A stretch of DNA of 52,067 nucleotides from Planctomycetota bacterium (lineage in GTDB: Bacteria > Planctomycetota > Phycisphaerae > Phycisphaerales > SM1A02). The translations under genes were made by a program, and so were the position numbers. Below the pieces are notes generated by a model. The model worked only from the letters and a program-made list of their open reading frames with translations. It had not been told where the DNA came from and searched no databases. Shown here piece after piece: positions 16,077 to 24,951 of this stretch. The number at the start of each line of letters is the position of its first letter. The first letter of the stretch is position 1. Location: assembly GCA_022560875.1 (NCBI GenBank), contig JADFSH010000009.1:1-52067 (forward strand). Reading direction: 5' to 3'.

Positions 16077-17957
16077 ATGCCCTCGCCCGATGAGCCTCTG
16101 ACGATGACCTCTTCGCCCAGCGATCCCGTGGCCATTCTCCAGGCTGCATTCCGCAGCGCGATCGCATCCACGTTGGGTGATGCGTATCGCGAGGTTGATC
16201 CTCTCATCAAACCCAGCGGGAAACCCGAGTTCGGGGATTTTCAGGCCAATGCCGCGATGGGGCTGGCCAAGAAAATCGGCACGAACCCCCGGAAGCTGGC
16301 GGAACAGATCATGCAGGCGGCGGATCCACTGCTGGAGGCGATCGCCGAGCCTCTGGAGGTTGCCGGTCCCGGTTTCATCAACATCACCCTCAAGTCCGAG
16401 GCCCTGGTGGAAATGCTCAAGGGGATGGATGACGAATCGCTGGGGGTTATTACCGATTCCGACCCGCACCCGATCGTCATCGACATGTGCTCGGTGAACG
16501 TGGCCAAGCAGATGCACGTGGGGCATCTCCGCTCGACCATCATCGGCGACGCCCTGGCCCGCATCTTCGAGCGTCTCGGACGCACGGTCATCAAGCAGAA
16601 CCACCTCGGCGACTGGGGGCTGCCCATCGCGATGGTGCTGCATCATCTCCGGGAATCCGGGCAGAACCTTGATGATCTCGATCTCGACGATCTGAACCAT
16701 GCATATCGCCAGGCCCAACTGGAGACCAAGGCCGATGTGCGAGGGCTGGCCGCGGCATTGGAAATGAACGCCGGGCCTCATCGCATCGTCGAACTCGAAG
16801 AACAGGCCGCAGGAGCCCAGAAAGCTCTCGAAGATTCAAAGGCCCTGCTGGTAGAACTTCAACAGGGCGATCCCGGGCTGCTCGCCGACTGGCACAAGCT
16901 CATCGACTGCACCATGCGATCGGTGTACGAATCACTCGCACTGCTCGACGTGACGCTCGGACCCGAGCACAACTGCGGCGAGTCGTTCTATCGCGATCGC
17001 CTCCCGGATGTGATCGATGCCTTCACCCGCTTCGGGCTCGCCGAGGAAGATCACGGGGCACTGGTGGTGAAATTCGACGATCGCGATCGACCGCTGATCA
17101 TCCGTAAATCGGACGGGGGGTTTCTCTACTCGACGACCGATCTCGCCGCGGTGAAGTACCGCGCGGGTGAACTCGGTGCCGATCGGGTGATCTATGTCGT
17201 CGATGCGCGTCAGCGAGATCATTTCCGGGATGTCTTCGACGCGGCCCATCTCATCGGCTGGGACCAGACCGAAGACGGCGCGCCCGTTGAGCTTAATCAC
17301 ATCGCATTTGGTTCGGTGCTCGGGCCGGACAAGCGGCCGCTGAAAACGAGAAGCGGGAAAAATATCACCCTCAATTCCCTGCTCACCGAGGCGATCAAGC
17401 GCGGCACATCCGAAGTGCGGAAGCGAGCCGCGGATCCCGCCGCGCCCACCCATGGCCTTACCCGGGAGGAACTCGGCACGATCGGAAAAGCCGTCGGCAT
17501 CGGCGCGATCAAGTACGCCGACCTGAGCAACGACCTGGCCCGCGATTACATCTTCAATTTCGACCGGATGATCGCCTTCGAGGGCAACACGGGCCCCTAC
17601 CTCCAATATGCCCACGCCCGGGTGTGCTCGATTTTCGCCAAATCCGGGCTTGCGTTATCGGATATTGAAGGGGCCGACCTGATCCTTGCCGAGCCGGCGG
17701 AAAGGCAACTCACCCTGCTCCTGCTGCGTTACGGATCGATAATCACCGATGTGGGGCGTACGCTTGAGCCCCATCGACTTTGTACCTATCTCTATGAAAT
17801 GGCAGACACCTTCAGTGCGTTCTATCAGCAATGCCCGGTCCTCAAGGCCCCGGATGACGCCCTGCGAAAGTCGCGTCTGAGGCTGTGCGACCTGGTGAGG
17901 CGGGTGATCGCCGATGGCCTCGGGCTGCTGGGTATCGACGCCCCCCGACAGATGTAG
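16077..17957 (+). CDS. argS: Arginyl-tRNA synthetase
   Basis: A 626-residue class Ia synthetase that charges tRNA-Arg. The N-terminal additive domain (about 15-105, with GDFQANAAMGLAKK) is followed by the catalytic fold with the HIGH motif as HVGH (147-150) in KQMHVGHLRSTIIGD. The KMSK region reads LKTRSGKNITL, as is usual for ArgRS enzymes lacking a canonical KMSK. The all-helical anticodon domain carries FEGNTGPYLQYAHARV and ends with the typical hydrophobic tail. An ATG at codon 10 is an alternative start. A TATACT box directly upstream suggests a leaderless transcript. The VKOR-DsbA gene follows after 39 bases. Confidence 0.95.
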   Translation: MPSPDEPLTMTSSPSDPVAILQAAFRSAIASTLGDAYREVDPLIKPSGKPEFGDFQANAAMGLAKKIGTNPRKLAEQIMQAADPLLEAIAEPLEVAGPGFINITLKSEALVEMLKGMDDESLGVITDSDPHPIVIDMCSVNVAKQMHVGHLRSTIIGDALARIFERLGRTVIKQNHLGDWGLPIAMVLHHLRESGQNLDDLDLDDLNHAYRQAQLETKADVRGLAAALEMNAGPHRIVELEEQAAGAQKALEDSKALLVELQQGDPGLLADWHKLIDCTMRSVYESLALLDVTLGPEHNCGESFYRDRLPDVIDAFTRFGLAEEDHGALVVKFDDRDRPLIIRKSDGGFLYSTTDLAAVKYRAGELGADRVIYVVDARQRDHFRDVFDAAHLIGWDQTEDGAPVELNHIAFGSVLGPDKRPLKTRSGKNITLNSLLTEAIKRGTSEVRKRAADPAAPTHGLTREELGTIGKAVGIGAIKYADLSNDLARDYIFNFDRMIAFEGNTGPYLQYAHARVCSIFAKSGLALSDIEGADLILAEPAERQLTLLLLRYGSIITDVGRTLEPHRLCTYLYEMADTFSAFYQQCPVLKAPDDALRKSRLRLCDLVRRVIADGLGLLGIDAPRQM

Positions 17958-17996
17958 GACATCCGGCTCAGCTCAGGAACATGGACAGGAAACGAT

Positions 17997-19856
17997 ATGA
18001 GTAAGCGGAAGAAAAATAAGAATCGAGCGACTGCTCAGGGTTTAGCTCAACCGGCCTCAGACCCATCCCAGTCTTCCCTCTCATCTCCCGGAGACAGAAT
18101 TCCCGCAATACATTTCGCCGGGGGCATCATCCTGCTCAGCCTCGCCTGCGCAGCCTCTCTCGGGCTCGTGCTGGAGAATCTCGGGGCGATGTCGCTCCCC
18201 GGCTGCGGCGAGGACAGCGGCTGCGCACGGGCCGTCGCCAGCGTGTGGGGGAAGATCCCCGGGCTCAACTGGCCGCTTTCCTCCGTCGGTCTCGCGTATT
18301 TTCTCGGCCTGCTGGCGGCGTTCATCACCAGCCGCAATGGCATCCCCGCGGGGCTTCGCTTTCTCGTGCGTTTCAGCACGCTGGGGTCAGTGGTGCTGAT
18401 CACCGCGATGATCAGCAATGGCTATGTCTGCAAGTACTGCATTGCAGTCCACGTTGCAAACCTCACGTTCTGGCTGCTGATTGAATTTCTCCCCGGCTCC
18501 CGAGCCGGATCATTCCGAGCCCTGGGAACAATTGCGGCCTGCTTCGCCATCAGTGTGGGTACTTTGCTGGTGATCGAAAATTCTGTTCAGAAAGAAGTTC
18601 TGGCCCAGGCTGAACAGGAACGAACAGAATCCATTGCGGGGATAGTTCCCGTTTCCGGGCAGCAGCATACCTTCACGGGACGCTATCACTATGGCCCGGA
18701 GGACGCCCCGATTCACATCGTGATGTTCACCGACTTCCAATGCCCCGACTGCAATACCATCGAGCTTCAGGTGGAACGTCTGTTCAATGAGCGCACGGAC
18801 GTGTCGCTGTCCATCAAGCATTTCCCGTTCTGCACCGACTGCAATAAAAAGATAACCCGTAACCTCCACCCCAATGCCTGCTGGGCGGCGCGGGCGGCGG
18901 AGACGGCGGGAATCCTCCGGGGCAACGAGGGCTTCTGGGAAATGTATTTCTGGCTATTCCAGCGCGATGGCGCCTTCTCCACGTCGGAGCTGAACCAGGC
19001 GTTGCAGCAAATGGGTTATAACCCGTCCAGATTCATTTCCATCATGCGCAGCGGTGAAACCGAACGACTCGTCTGGGCGGATATCGAAGAGGCCAACTCA
19101 CTTGGATTGTACTACACCCCCATGATCTTCATCAACGGAAAGCAAGTTCGCGGCATCGCGACCCCGAATGTGCTCTACAATTCCGTCATCGAAATTGCCG
19201 CGCGCAACCCCCCACCGGATTATGACGCAACACCTCCTGATGCGGCGGCCAAATACCTCGAAGACTGGCGACTACAGAGACCTCACCACCGTTTCCTTGC
19301 CGACACGTTCGAGCATACGACCGGTCCCGAGAACCCGAAACTGGACATTCTCGTGTGGGGGGATTATCGCGAGGAAAAGACTGCGGAACTCGATCAGATC
19401 ATCCACCGGTTGACGGGGACGCGCAGCGATGTCAGGTACACCTTCCGGCATTACCCGGTCAATCCCCTGTGCAATAATCATGTGACGAAAACCTACAGTG
19501 ACGAAACCTGTCGCGCCCACCGGGCGGTCGAAGCCGCGGGAATGCTGGGAGGCCCGGACGCCTACTGGACGATGCATCGCTGGATGATTGACAATCAGGA
19601 GGCATTGCCGATTGAGCGCCTCCGACAACTGGCCATCGAACACGGTTTCGATCCGGATCTGTTCCTGGAGACCATGAAATCCGACGAGGTTGAGTTTGCG
19701 ATAACCGAGGATGTCGAAGCGGGATGGCGACTTCGAATCAAGGGCATTCCCACCGTCTTCGTCAATCGAAAACGCGTTCCCCGCATCTGGCGCGATGACG
19801 CGTGCATCATCGATGAGATCCTGTCGGAGGCGCTTGGAGAGGATCTGAACGAGTGA
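17997..19856 (+). CDS. VKOR - DsbA - degenerate DsbA triple-fusion oxidoreductase
   Basis: A 619-residue disulfide-forming enzyme. Residues 38-200 are a four- or five-helix vitamin K epoxide reductase domain with periplasmic loop cysteines C70 and C76 and the quinone-side pair C145-x2-C148 (CKYC). A DsbA-like thioredoxin domain follows, with CPDC at 249-252 and the cis-Pro YTPMIF. A second DsbA-like domain (about 440-615) aligns with the first, including a matching HYPVNPLC...C segment and GIPTVF, but EEKT replaces CPDC. The fusion should pass electrons from folding proteins through DsbA and VKOR to quinone. AGGAAA before the ATG supports the start. It is convergent with the sugar dehydrogenase gene. 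Confidence 0.85.
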   Translation: MSKRKKNKNRATAQGLAQPASDPSQSSLSSPGDRIPAIHFAGGIILLSLACAASLGLVLENLGAMSLPGCGEDSGCARAVASVWGKIPGLNWPLSSVGLAYFLGLLAAFITSRNGIPAGLRFLVRFSTLGSVVLITAMISNGYVCKYCIAVHVANLTFWLLIEFLPGSRAGSFRALGTIAACFAISVGTLLVIENSVQKEVLAQAEQERTESIAGIVPVSGQQHTFTGRYHYGPEDAPIHIVMFTDFQCPDCNTIELQVERLFNERTDVSLSIKHFPFCTDCNKKITRNLHPNACWAARAAETAGILRGNEGFWEMYFWLFQRDGAFSTSELNQALQQMGYNPSRFISIMRSGETERLVWADIEEANSLGLYYTPMIFINGKQVRGIATPNVLYNSVIEIAARNPPPDYDATPPDAAAKYLEDWRLQRPHHRFLADTFEHTTGPENPKLDILVWGDYREEKTAELDQIIHRLTGTRSDVRYTFRHYPVNPLCNNHVTKTYSDETCRAHRAVEAAGMLGGPDAYWTMHRWMIDNQEALPIERLRQLAIEHGFDPDLFLETMKSDEVEFAITEDVEAGWRLRIKGIPTVFVNRKRVPRIWRDDACIIDEILSEALGEDLNE

Positions 19857-19880
19857 GGGACCGGTCGCCCCTCTGTCTGC

Positions 19881-21089
19881 TCATTGTTCCCTGAGTTCAT
19901 AGATCCTTCCTGCATCACTTCCTCTGCCGTCCAGTCGGTTGAAAACACAGACATACAGTTCACCCGCTTCAGTCTCACCGAACGAACTGATAAATCGTCT
20001 CCGTCTCGGCGAATAGATCTCCCGATGCGCGACGAGTTTGCCATCGGCGTACCGCAGCGCCCAGATCTTGCCCGAAACGTAATCCGCATAGACATACGCG
20101 CCGATTAGCTTCTCGTTTTTCTTCCCGCGATAAACATAACCCCCGGTCACGGAGAGGCCATCGGAGCGGGGGTATTCCACGATGGGGTCAAGGAGCGAGT
20201 CTAGGCCAGGCTTTTCCTGAAACGGGTGAAACCCTTCGCGGATATTCCAGCCGTAGTTGCCTCCCCGGGTGATCAAATCGATCTCCTCCCAGAGATTCTG
20301 GCCGACATCGCCGCCCCACAGTTCGCCGGTTTCACGATCGAAACTCATGCGCCATATATTGCGCAGGCCGTAGGCCCAGATTTCACCGCGCGCCCCCGGC
20401 CGATCGACAAAGGGATTGTCTTTCGGGATGGCATAGGCCTTGTCGCCCTCGGCATGATCGACATCAAGACGCAGAACCGTACCCAACAGAGTTCCCAGAT
20501 TCTGGGCGTTGCCGTGCGGATCGTTGGCCCAGCCGCCATCGCCTAGACTCAAATACAGATACCCGTCCGGCCCGAAGACAACCGTAGCCCCATTGTGGTT
20601 TCCATAGGGCTGCTCGACTTCGAGAATGATCATTTCGGAATCAGGATCGACCTGGTTGGGATCATCATCGGATACTGAAAACCGAGAAAGCACACCTCGG
20701 CGTGGCTCCGCCGCGGAGTAGTAGAGAAAACAGTAGCCGTTGTTCTCATAGTCGGGGTGAAAAGCAAGGGCGAGCAGCCCTTCCTCGTTATGCTTCATGG
20801 AAACCTGCGGGCGAATGTCGAGGAACACGCCCGCATCCAGCGCATCGCTCCGGTTGTCGAAAACTCTCACGCGTCCTCGTTGCTCAATGACAAACAGGCG
20901 ATCGGATCCATCGCCCGCATGAGTGAGGCCCACCGGTCGCTTGAAGGTGAGCAGCGGAAACGCCCTGACAAGAATCACCTTCGGCAGATCACCCGGACCG
21001 ACATCCGGCGGCTGCGCGAACGCCGTCGAGACGAGAACCGTTGAAACAACCACCCCCACAAGGGGCAGCGCGGCGGATATTGATGTCAT
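19881..21089 (-). CDS. Secreted PQQ-dependent glucose/sorbosone dehydrogenase-like protein
   Basis: A 402-residue six-bladed beta-propeller of the soluble aldose dehydrogenase (GSDH) family. A signal peptide ending VSTAFA-QPP (cut about residue 25) sends it to the periplasm. Family features include the opening RPVGLTHAGDGSDRLFVIEQRGRV, split here as RPVGLTHAG then DGSDRLFV, the EEGLLALAFHPDY segment, GNHNGATVVFGPDGYLY with the active-site His, and the later GEIWAYGLRNIWR and GGNYGWN. These enzymes oxidise sugars with PQQ or act on related secreted substrates. AGGAG 6 bases before the ATG fixes the start. It lies 105 bases downstream of comEC on the same strand. Confidence 0.85.
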   Translation of the reverse strand: MTSISAALPLVGVVVSTVLVSTAFAQPPDVGPGDLPKVILVRAFPLLTFKRPVGLTHAGDGSDRLFVIEQRGRVRVFDNRSDALDAGVFLDIRPQVSMKHNEEGLLALAFHPDYENNGYCFLYYSAAEPRRGVLSRFSVSDDDPNQVDPDSEMIILEVEQPYGNHNGATVVFGPDGYLYLSLGDGGWANDPHGNAQNLGTLLGTVLRLDVDHAEGDKAYAIPKDNPFVDRPGARGEIWAYGLRNIWRMSFDRETGELWGGDVGQNLWEEIDLITRGGNYGWNIREGFHPFQEKPGLDSLLDPIVEYPRSDGLSVTGGYVYRGKKNEKLIGAYVYADYVSGKIWALRYADGKLVAHREIYSPRRRRFISSFGETEAGELYVCVFNRLDGRGSDAGRIYELREQ

Positions 21090-21194
21090 AGCAATCTCCT
21101 GACCTTTCGCTTCACAATAACTCCAGCGTCATGCCGGCCATCATAGAGGTGAGCGTGATTTAACCCCTCATTTTCCATCGTGACGACAAGTGAA

Positions 21195-23714
21195 TCATGG
21201 TGCGTGAAATCGACCCGTGCGCAAACCGCCCGCATGATCCACCCGGATCGAGCACGCCCCGTCCCGCGCGGTGACCAGACGCAGACGGTCAGCCAGCGTC
21301 TCCTCCCAGCGATCCGCTCTCCATCGACGGTAACCCGTGGACTGCATCACGATTCGAGGATTGACGATTTCAATGAACCCGATGGCGGCGGGGTTGAAGC
21401 TCCCATGATGGGGCAGTTCGACGATATCCGCCGTGAGCATGTCCGTGTCCCGGGCATATCGATCGGTCAGCGACGTGATGGCCTTTTTTTGAATGTCGCC
21501 GCACAGCAGAACCCGCCTCCCGGCCGCATCGATGCGAACGACCATTGATTCGTCGTTCGGTTTCGGGTAACGATCATTCTCCGCCGGATGAATCCAGGTC
21601 CAGGACGACTCGCCCAACTGAAGTTGATACCCCGCCGCGACCGGCTGAACCTGCACGAATCGCCGGCTCAGGCCATCCAGCAGGTAGGACAGTGATTCAT
21701 CCGGCTCGTCGGTCGCGGTGAGCAACATCTGGGGCGTGACCAGAACCCTTCCCACGCCGAACTCGTCCACCAGTTCCAGCACCGCCGAGTAATGATCAAG
21801 ATTCGAATGGCTCACCGCAATGAAATCAATCGACGTCACCCCGAGCCTGCGAAGGGCGGGCAGGATCGACCGCCGCCCGGCATCGAGATCCGTACTCGAA
21901 CCGGCATCGAACAACGCGGTCCGCCCCCCGCTTCGAATGACAAAGCACGATCCATCACCGACCGCGAGCATGTCTATGCGAAGGGCATATGACGCGCGGG
22001 GGGAGATGACGGGCCAATACAACCAGCCAACGATCAGCCCCAGCGCCGTCCATAGCGCCGCCTTGGTTGTCCGGCTCGATCGCACATTCACAAACGCGCA
22101 TACCCAGAGTAATCCCGCCGCGGTCCACCACGCCGAAGGGAAGGGCACATGAATCGCCGAACCCGGTAGAGCATCGATGGCCGCAATCGTCGAGAGCAGC
22201 GAATCGGCGCCGATGGTCAGGGGCACTCCGAGCAGCATCGCCGCGCTGGGCAGAATCATCGTCAGCACTATTTTGGTGTAACCGATCGCCAGGAGTACCG
22301 CCACAAGGGGGACGGCAACGACGCTGAGCGGAACCGCCAGGGGAGAGATCACCCCGAAGTGATACGCCGTGATCGGGGTGGCGACCATCCACGCGGTGGC
22401 GGTCACGGCCATTGTCGTGCGCAACCATTGGCCGATCATCTGGGCCGTGGATGACGCCATCATGTTCCGCTTCTTGAACCACCGCTCACGGAGAATCGGG
22501 GAAAAATGAATGATCCCCAGCACGACCCCGAAACTCAGTTGAAAGCCCGGAGTGAAAAGCTGGTCCGGCTTCCAGACAAGCAGGAGGATCGCGCTTGCGG
22601 AAACCAGGCTGGTGACCCGCAGACGCGACCCGGTGACGAGGGCCAAACTCGCCATGATCGTCATGATGCCCGCGCGAAGAACCGGCAGTCTCACCTCGAC
22701 CAGAATCAGATATCCGATGACGACCACGATGAGCAACCAGCCGTGCCAGCGGGCTTGAGGGCTGAACCATCTCAAAATCAGAAGGACGAACCCGGCCATG
22801 ACCCCGAGATGCAATCCCGAAATCGCCAGCAGGTGAGCAAGCCCGACGCGACGGAAGGACTCGCTGACTCCATCGAGTTCCTTCTCTCGCTGACCGAGCA
22901 GCAAGGCGGAAAGCAATGCAGCACGCTCGCCCTTGTCGTCATCGGGCAGGTTTGATAGCAGCCACCCGCGGGCCCGCCGCCGCAAAGAGTCGCGCCAGTT
23001 CAGCCAGGCGCTGTAGAGATGGCTGCGCTTTGCGGGCGTGACGGTGAGCAGTCGGCGTGATGCCACGACCAGCGAACCGGCTTGTCCGTTCGACCGGGAC
23101 AATCTTTGATAATCAAACTCGCCGGGATTTCCCGGAGGCCGGGGGGCGCGCAATATCCCCATGACCTCGATCCCATCGCCCGCCCGAAACGGCGCGATCG
23201 TCTCATCCACCCGCACCGAAATACTTCCCTTGACGGAATGGACTTTCCCGTCCCGTCCGATCAGCATCTCGACGGTCATGGGAAAATATGTCGCGGCGGT
23301 CCGGTAGTCGAACGTCGCCATCGACCCGCTGGTTCGGTCGAGCAGCTTTGGCGAAGCCTGTGCGATCCCCTTCATTCGCACCAGCACCGGTTCCTCGCCG
23401 ATCATCGCGGCGAGGTCGCTCGGTGATCGATAATACTCATGCAACAGGTAACCACCCGCCCCCAAGGCTCCTGTCGCCCCGATGAGGCAACTCATCATCA
23501 GGCGCGGCAGTTTTCTTCTCCAAACGATTTCTCCCCCGACCAGAAACACCGTCGCCAGCGCGAGCCAGGGCCAGAGCAGATTCGTCGGTGAGATTCGACC
23601 AATCGAAATCCCCCCGGCCAGAGCCAGCGCAAGATATGTGAGTCTCATCCCCGAAGACCCGGATGAGGAGACTACCGGCAAGGCACCCGAAGATGGCCCG
23701 GAAAAGGCACTCAT
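21195..23714 (-). CDS. comEC: ComEC/Rec2 family DNA-uptake channel protein
   Basis: An 839-residue inner-membrane protein with the full ComEC architecture. The first 240 residues hold N-terminal helices and an OB-like DUF4131 region. The competence domain follows (about 250-530) with the signature GLAHLLAISGLHLG. A C-terminal metallo-beta-lactamase domain (about 565-830) carries the metal motif as SHSNLDH, with further ligands at PHHGS. ComEC carries single-stranded DNA into the cytoplasm during transformation, and the lactamase domain is the likely nuclease. The first 22 residues are Ser/Gly-rich and ATG codon 23 at 23648 is an alternative start. No other com gene is in the window. Confidence 0.9.
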   Translation of the reverse strand: MSAFSGPSSGALPVVSSSGSSGMRLTYLALALAGGISIGRISPTNLLWPWLALATVFLVGGEIVWRRKLPRLMMSCLIGATGALGAGGYLLHEYYRSPSDLAAMIGEEPVLVRMKGIAQASPKLLDRTSGSMATFDYRTAATYFPMTVEMLIGRDGKVHSVKGSISVRVDETIAPFRAGDGIEVMGILRAPRPPGNPGEFDYQRLSRSNGQAGSLVVASRRLLTVTPAKRSHLYSAWLNWRDSLRRRARGWLLSNLPDDDKGERAALLSALLLGQREKELDGVSESFRRVGLAHLLAISGLHLGVMAGFVLLILRWFSPQARWHGWLLIVVVIGYLILVEVRLPVLRAGIMTIMASLALVTGSRLRVTSLVSASAILLLVWKPDQLFTPGFQLSFGVVLGIIHFSPILRERWFKKRNMMASSTAQMIGQWLRTTMAVTATAWMVATPITAYHFGVISPLAVPLSVVAVPLVAVLLAIGYTKIVLTMILPSAAMLLGVPLTIGADSLLSTIAAIDALPGSAIHVPFPSAWWTAAGLLWVCAFVNVRSSRTTKAALWTALGLIVGWLYWPVISPRASYALRIDMLAVGDGSCFVIRSGGRTALFDAGSSTDLDAGRRSILPALRRLGVTSIDFIAVSHSNLDHYSAVLELVDEFGVGRVLVTPQMLLTATDEPDESLSYLLDGLSRRFVQVQPVAAGYQLQLGESSWTWIHPAENDRYPKPNDESMVVRIDAAGRRVLLCGDIQKKAITSLTDRYARDTDMLTADIVELPHHGSFNPAAIGFIEIVNPRIVMQSTGYRRWRADRWEETLADRLRLVTARDGACSIRVDHAGGLRTGRFHAP

Positions 23715-23846
23715 GGGAGCATATCATCGTCGGAAACACCCCATCATGCAAATCCCGCGATGCCCGCCCACCGGGAGGCCCGGATCACGTTATGCTTGGG
23801 ATGCAGGTTGCGTATTCCAACTCCGCTGACTGAGGCCAATTGACGA

Positions 23847-24935
23847 ATGAATAAAATCCTCGGCCAACCCCATGCTCTTGACGTGCTCCGGCAGGCGCTC
23901 AAGAGCGCGCGGCTTCATCATGCGTGGATTTTTTCGGGCCCCAGGGGGGTGGGCAAGTTCACCACCGCCGTCGAATTCGCCAAAATCCTCCTCGATCCCG
24001 AGGCCGCGCCAAACCTTGCGGGTGCGATCGAATCCGATCCCGAGGGGCGAATCTCGAAGATGATCGACGCAGAATCGCATCCTGACCTGCATGTGATTCG
24101 CAAGGAACTGGCCCTGTACTCGGACAACCCCCTGCTTCGGGCTCGCAAGCTCATGAATATCCCGATCGATCTCCTGCGGGAACGAATGATCGGCGGAAGG
24201 ACCGGCGACGATAAGATCCACGATGCGATCGCCTACCGAACCGCCTCCCTCGGTAACGGCAAGGTGTTTATCATCGACGAAGCGGAATTGATCGACTCGA
24301 ACGGTCAGAACACCCTTTTGAAAACACTCGAAGAGCCTCCGCCGCGAACCTATATGTTTCTCATCACCGCGCGACCGGAGCGATTGTTTGCCACGATCCG
24401 CAGTCGCTGCCAGCACGTGAGGTTCCAGCCCCTGGATCACGAGTCAATGCAGGCGTGGTTCGCGCAATCGGGACTCGAAGTGGACGCAATGGAGCGTGAG
24501 TGGATCGAGCGGTTCGCGGACGGTGCTCCGGGGCAGGCGAAGACCGCGGCGGAGTTCGGCTTTTCTCAATGGCAACTCGCCCTCGATCCCATGATCGGGC
24601 ATCTTGAGCGGGGGGGGTATCCGGCGGAGATGGGAAAACTGATGGCCCAACTCGTCAAGGACTTCTCCGAGGCGTGGGTCAAGAGCCGCAAGAACGCAAG
24701 CAAGGACGCGGCCAACAAGGACGGCGCGCGTCATCTGCTGGCCATACTTGCCGCCTACGCCCGCCGGCGATTGCATGAATCGGCCAATAATGACGAGGCC
24801 GCTTCCTCATGCGCCGACCTGATCGATCTCGTGCGTGAAGCGGAGCGCCAGCTCGAAACCAACGTCAACCTGCGCCATGTGATGGACAACCTCGTGGTGC
24901 AGTGGGCGGATCTGGGGGTGCCGGTTCACGCCTAG
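23847..24935 (+). CDS. holB: DNA polymerase III delta' subunit
   Basis: A 362-residue AAA+ clamp-loader subunit. It opens with ILGQPHALDVLRQALKSARL, typical of HolB. Its P-loop reads GPRGVGKFT (31-39): the Ser/Thr that normally follows the Lys is Phe, consistent with a delta' that does not hydrolyse ATP. The Walker B region FIIDEAE, the TLLKTLEEPPP segment and the arginine-finger motif SRC (in TIRSRCQHV) are all present. The zinc-binding cysteines seen in many delta'/gamma subunits are absent. It is divergent from comEC and convergent with the thioredoxin gene, 16 bases away. DnaX could be confused with it, but length and P-loop favour delta'. Confidence 0.85.
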   Translation: MNKILGQPHALDVLRQALKSARLHHAWIFSGPRGVGKFTTAVEFAKILLDPEAAPNLAGAIESDPEGRISKMIDAESHPDLHVIRKELALYSDNPLLRARKLMNIPIDLLRERMIGGRTGDDKIHDAIAYRTASLGNGKVFIIDEAELIDSNGQNTLLKTLEEPPPRTYMFLITARPERLFATIRSRCQHVRFQPLDHESMQAWFAQSGLEVDAMEREWIERFADGAPGQAKTAAEFGFSQWQLALDPMIGHLERGGYPAEMGKLMAQLVKDFSEAWVKSRKNASKDAANKDGARHLLAILAAYARRRLHESANNDEAASSCADLIDLVREAERQLETNVNLRHVMDNLVVQWADLGVPVHA

Positions 24936-24951
24936 AGAATGCCTTCCGGAC

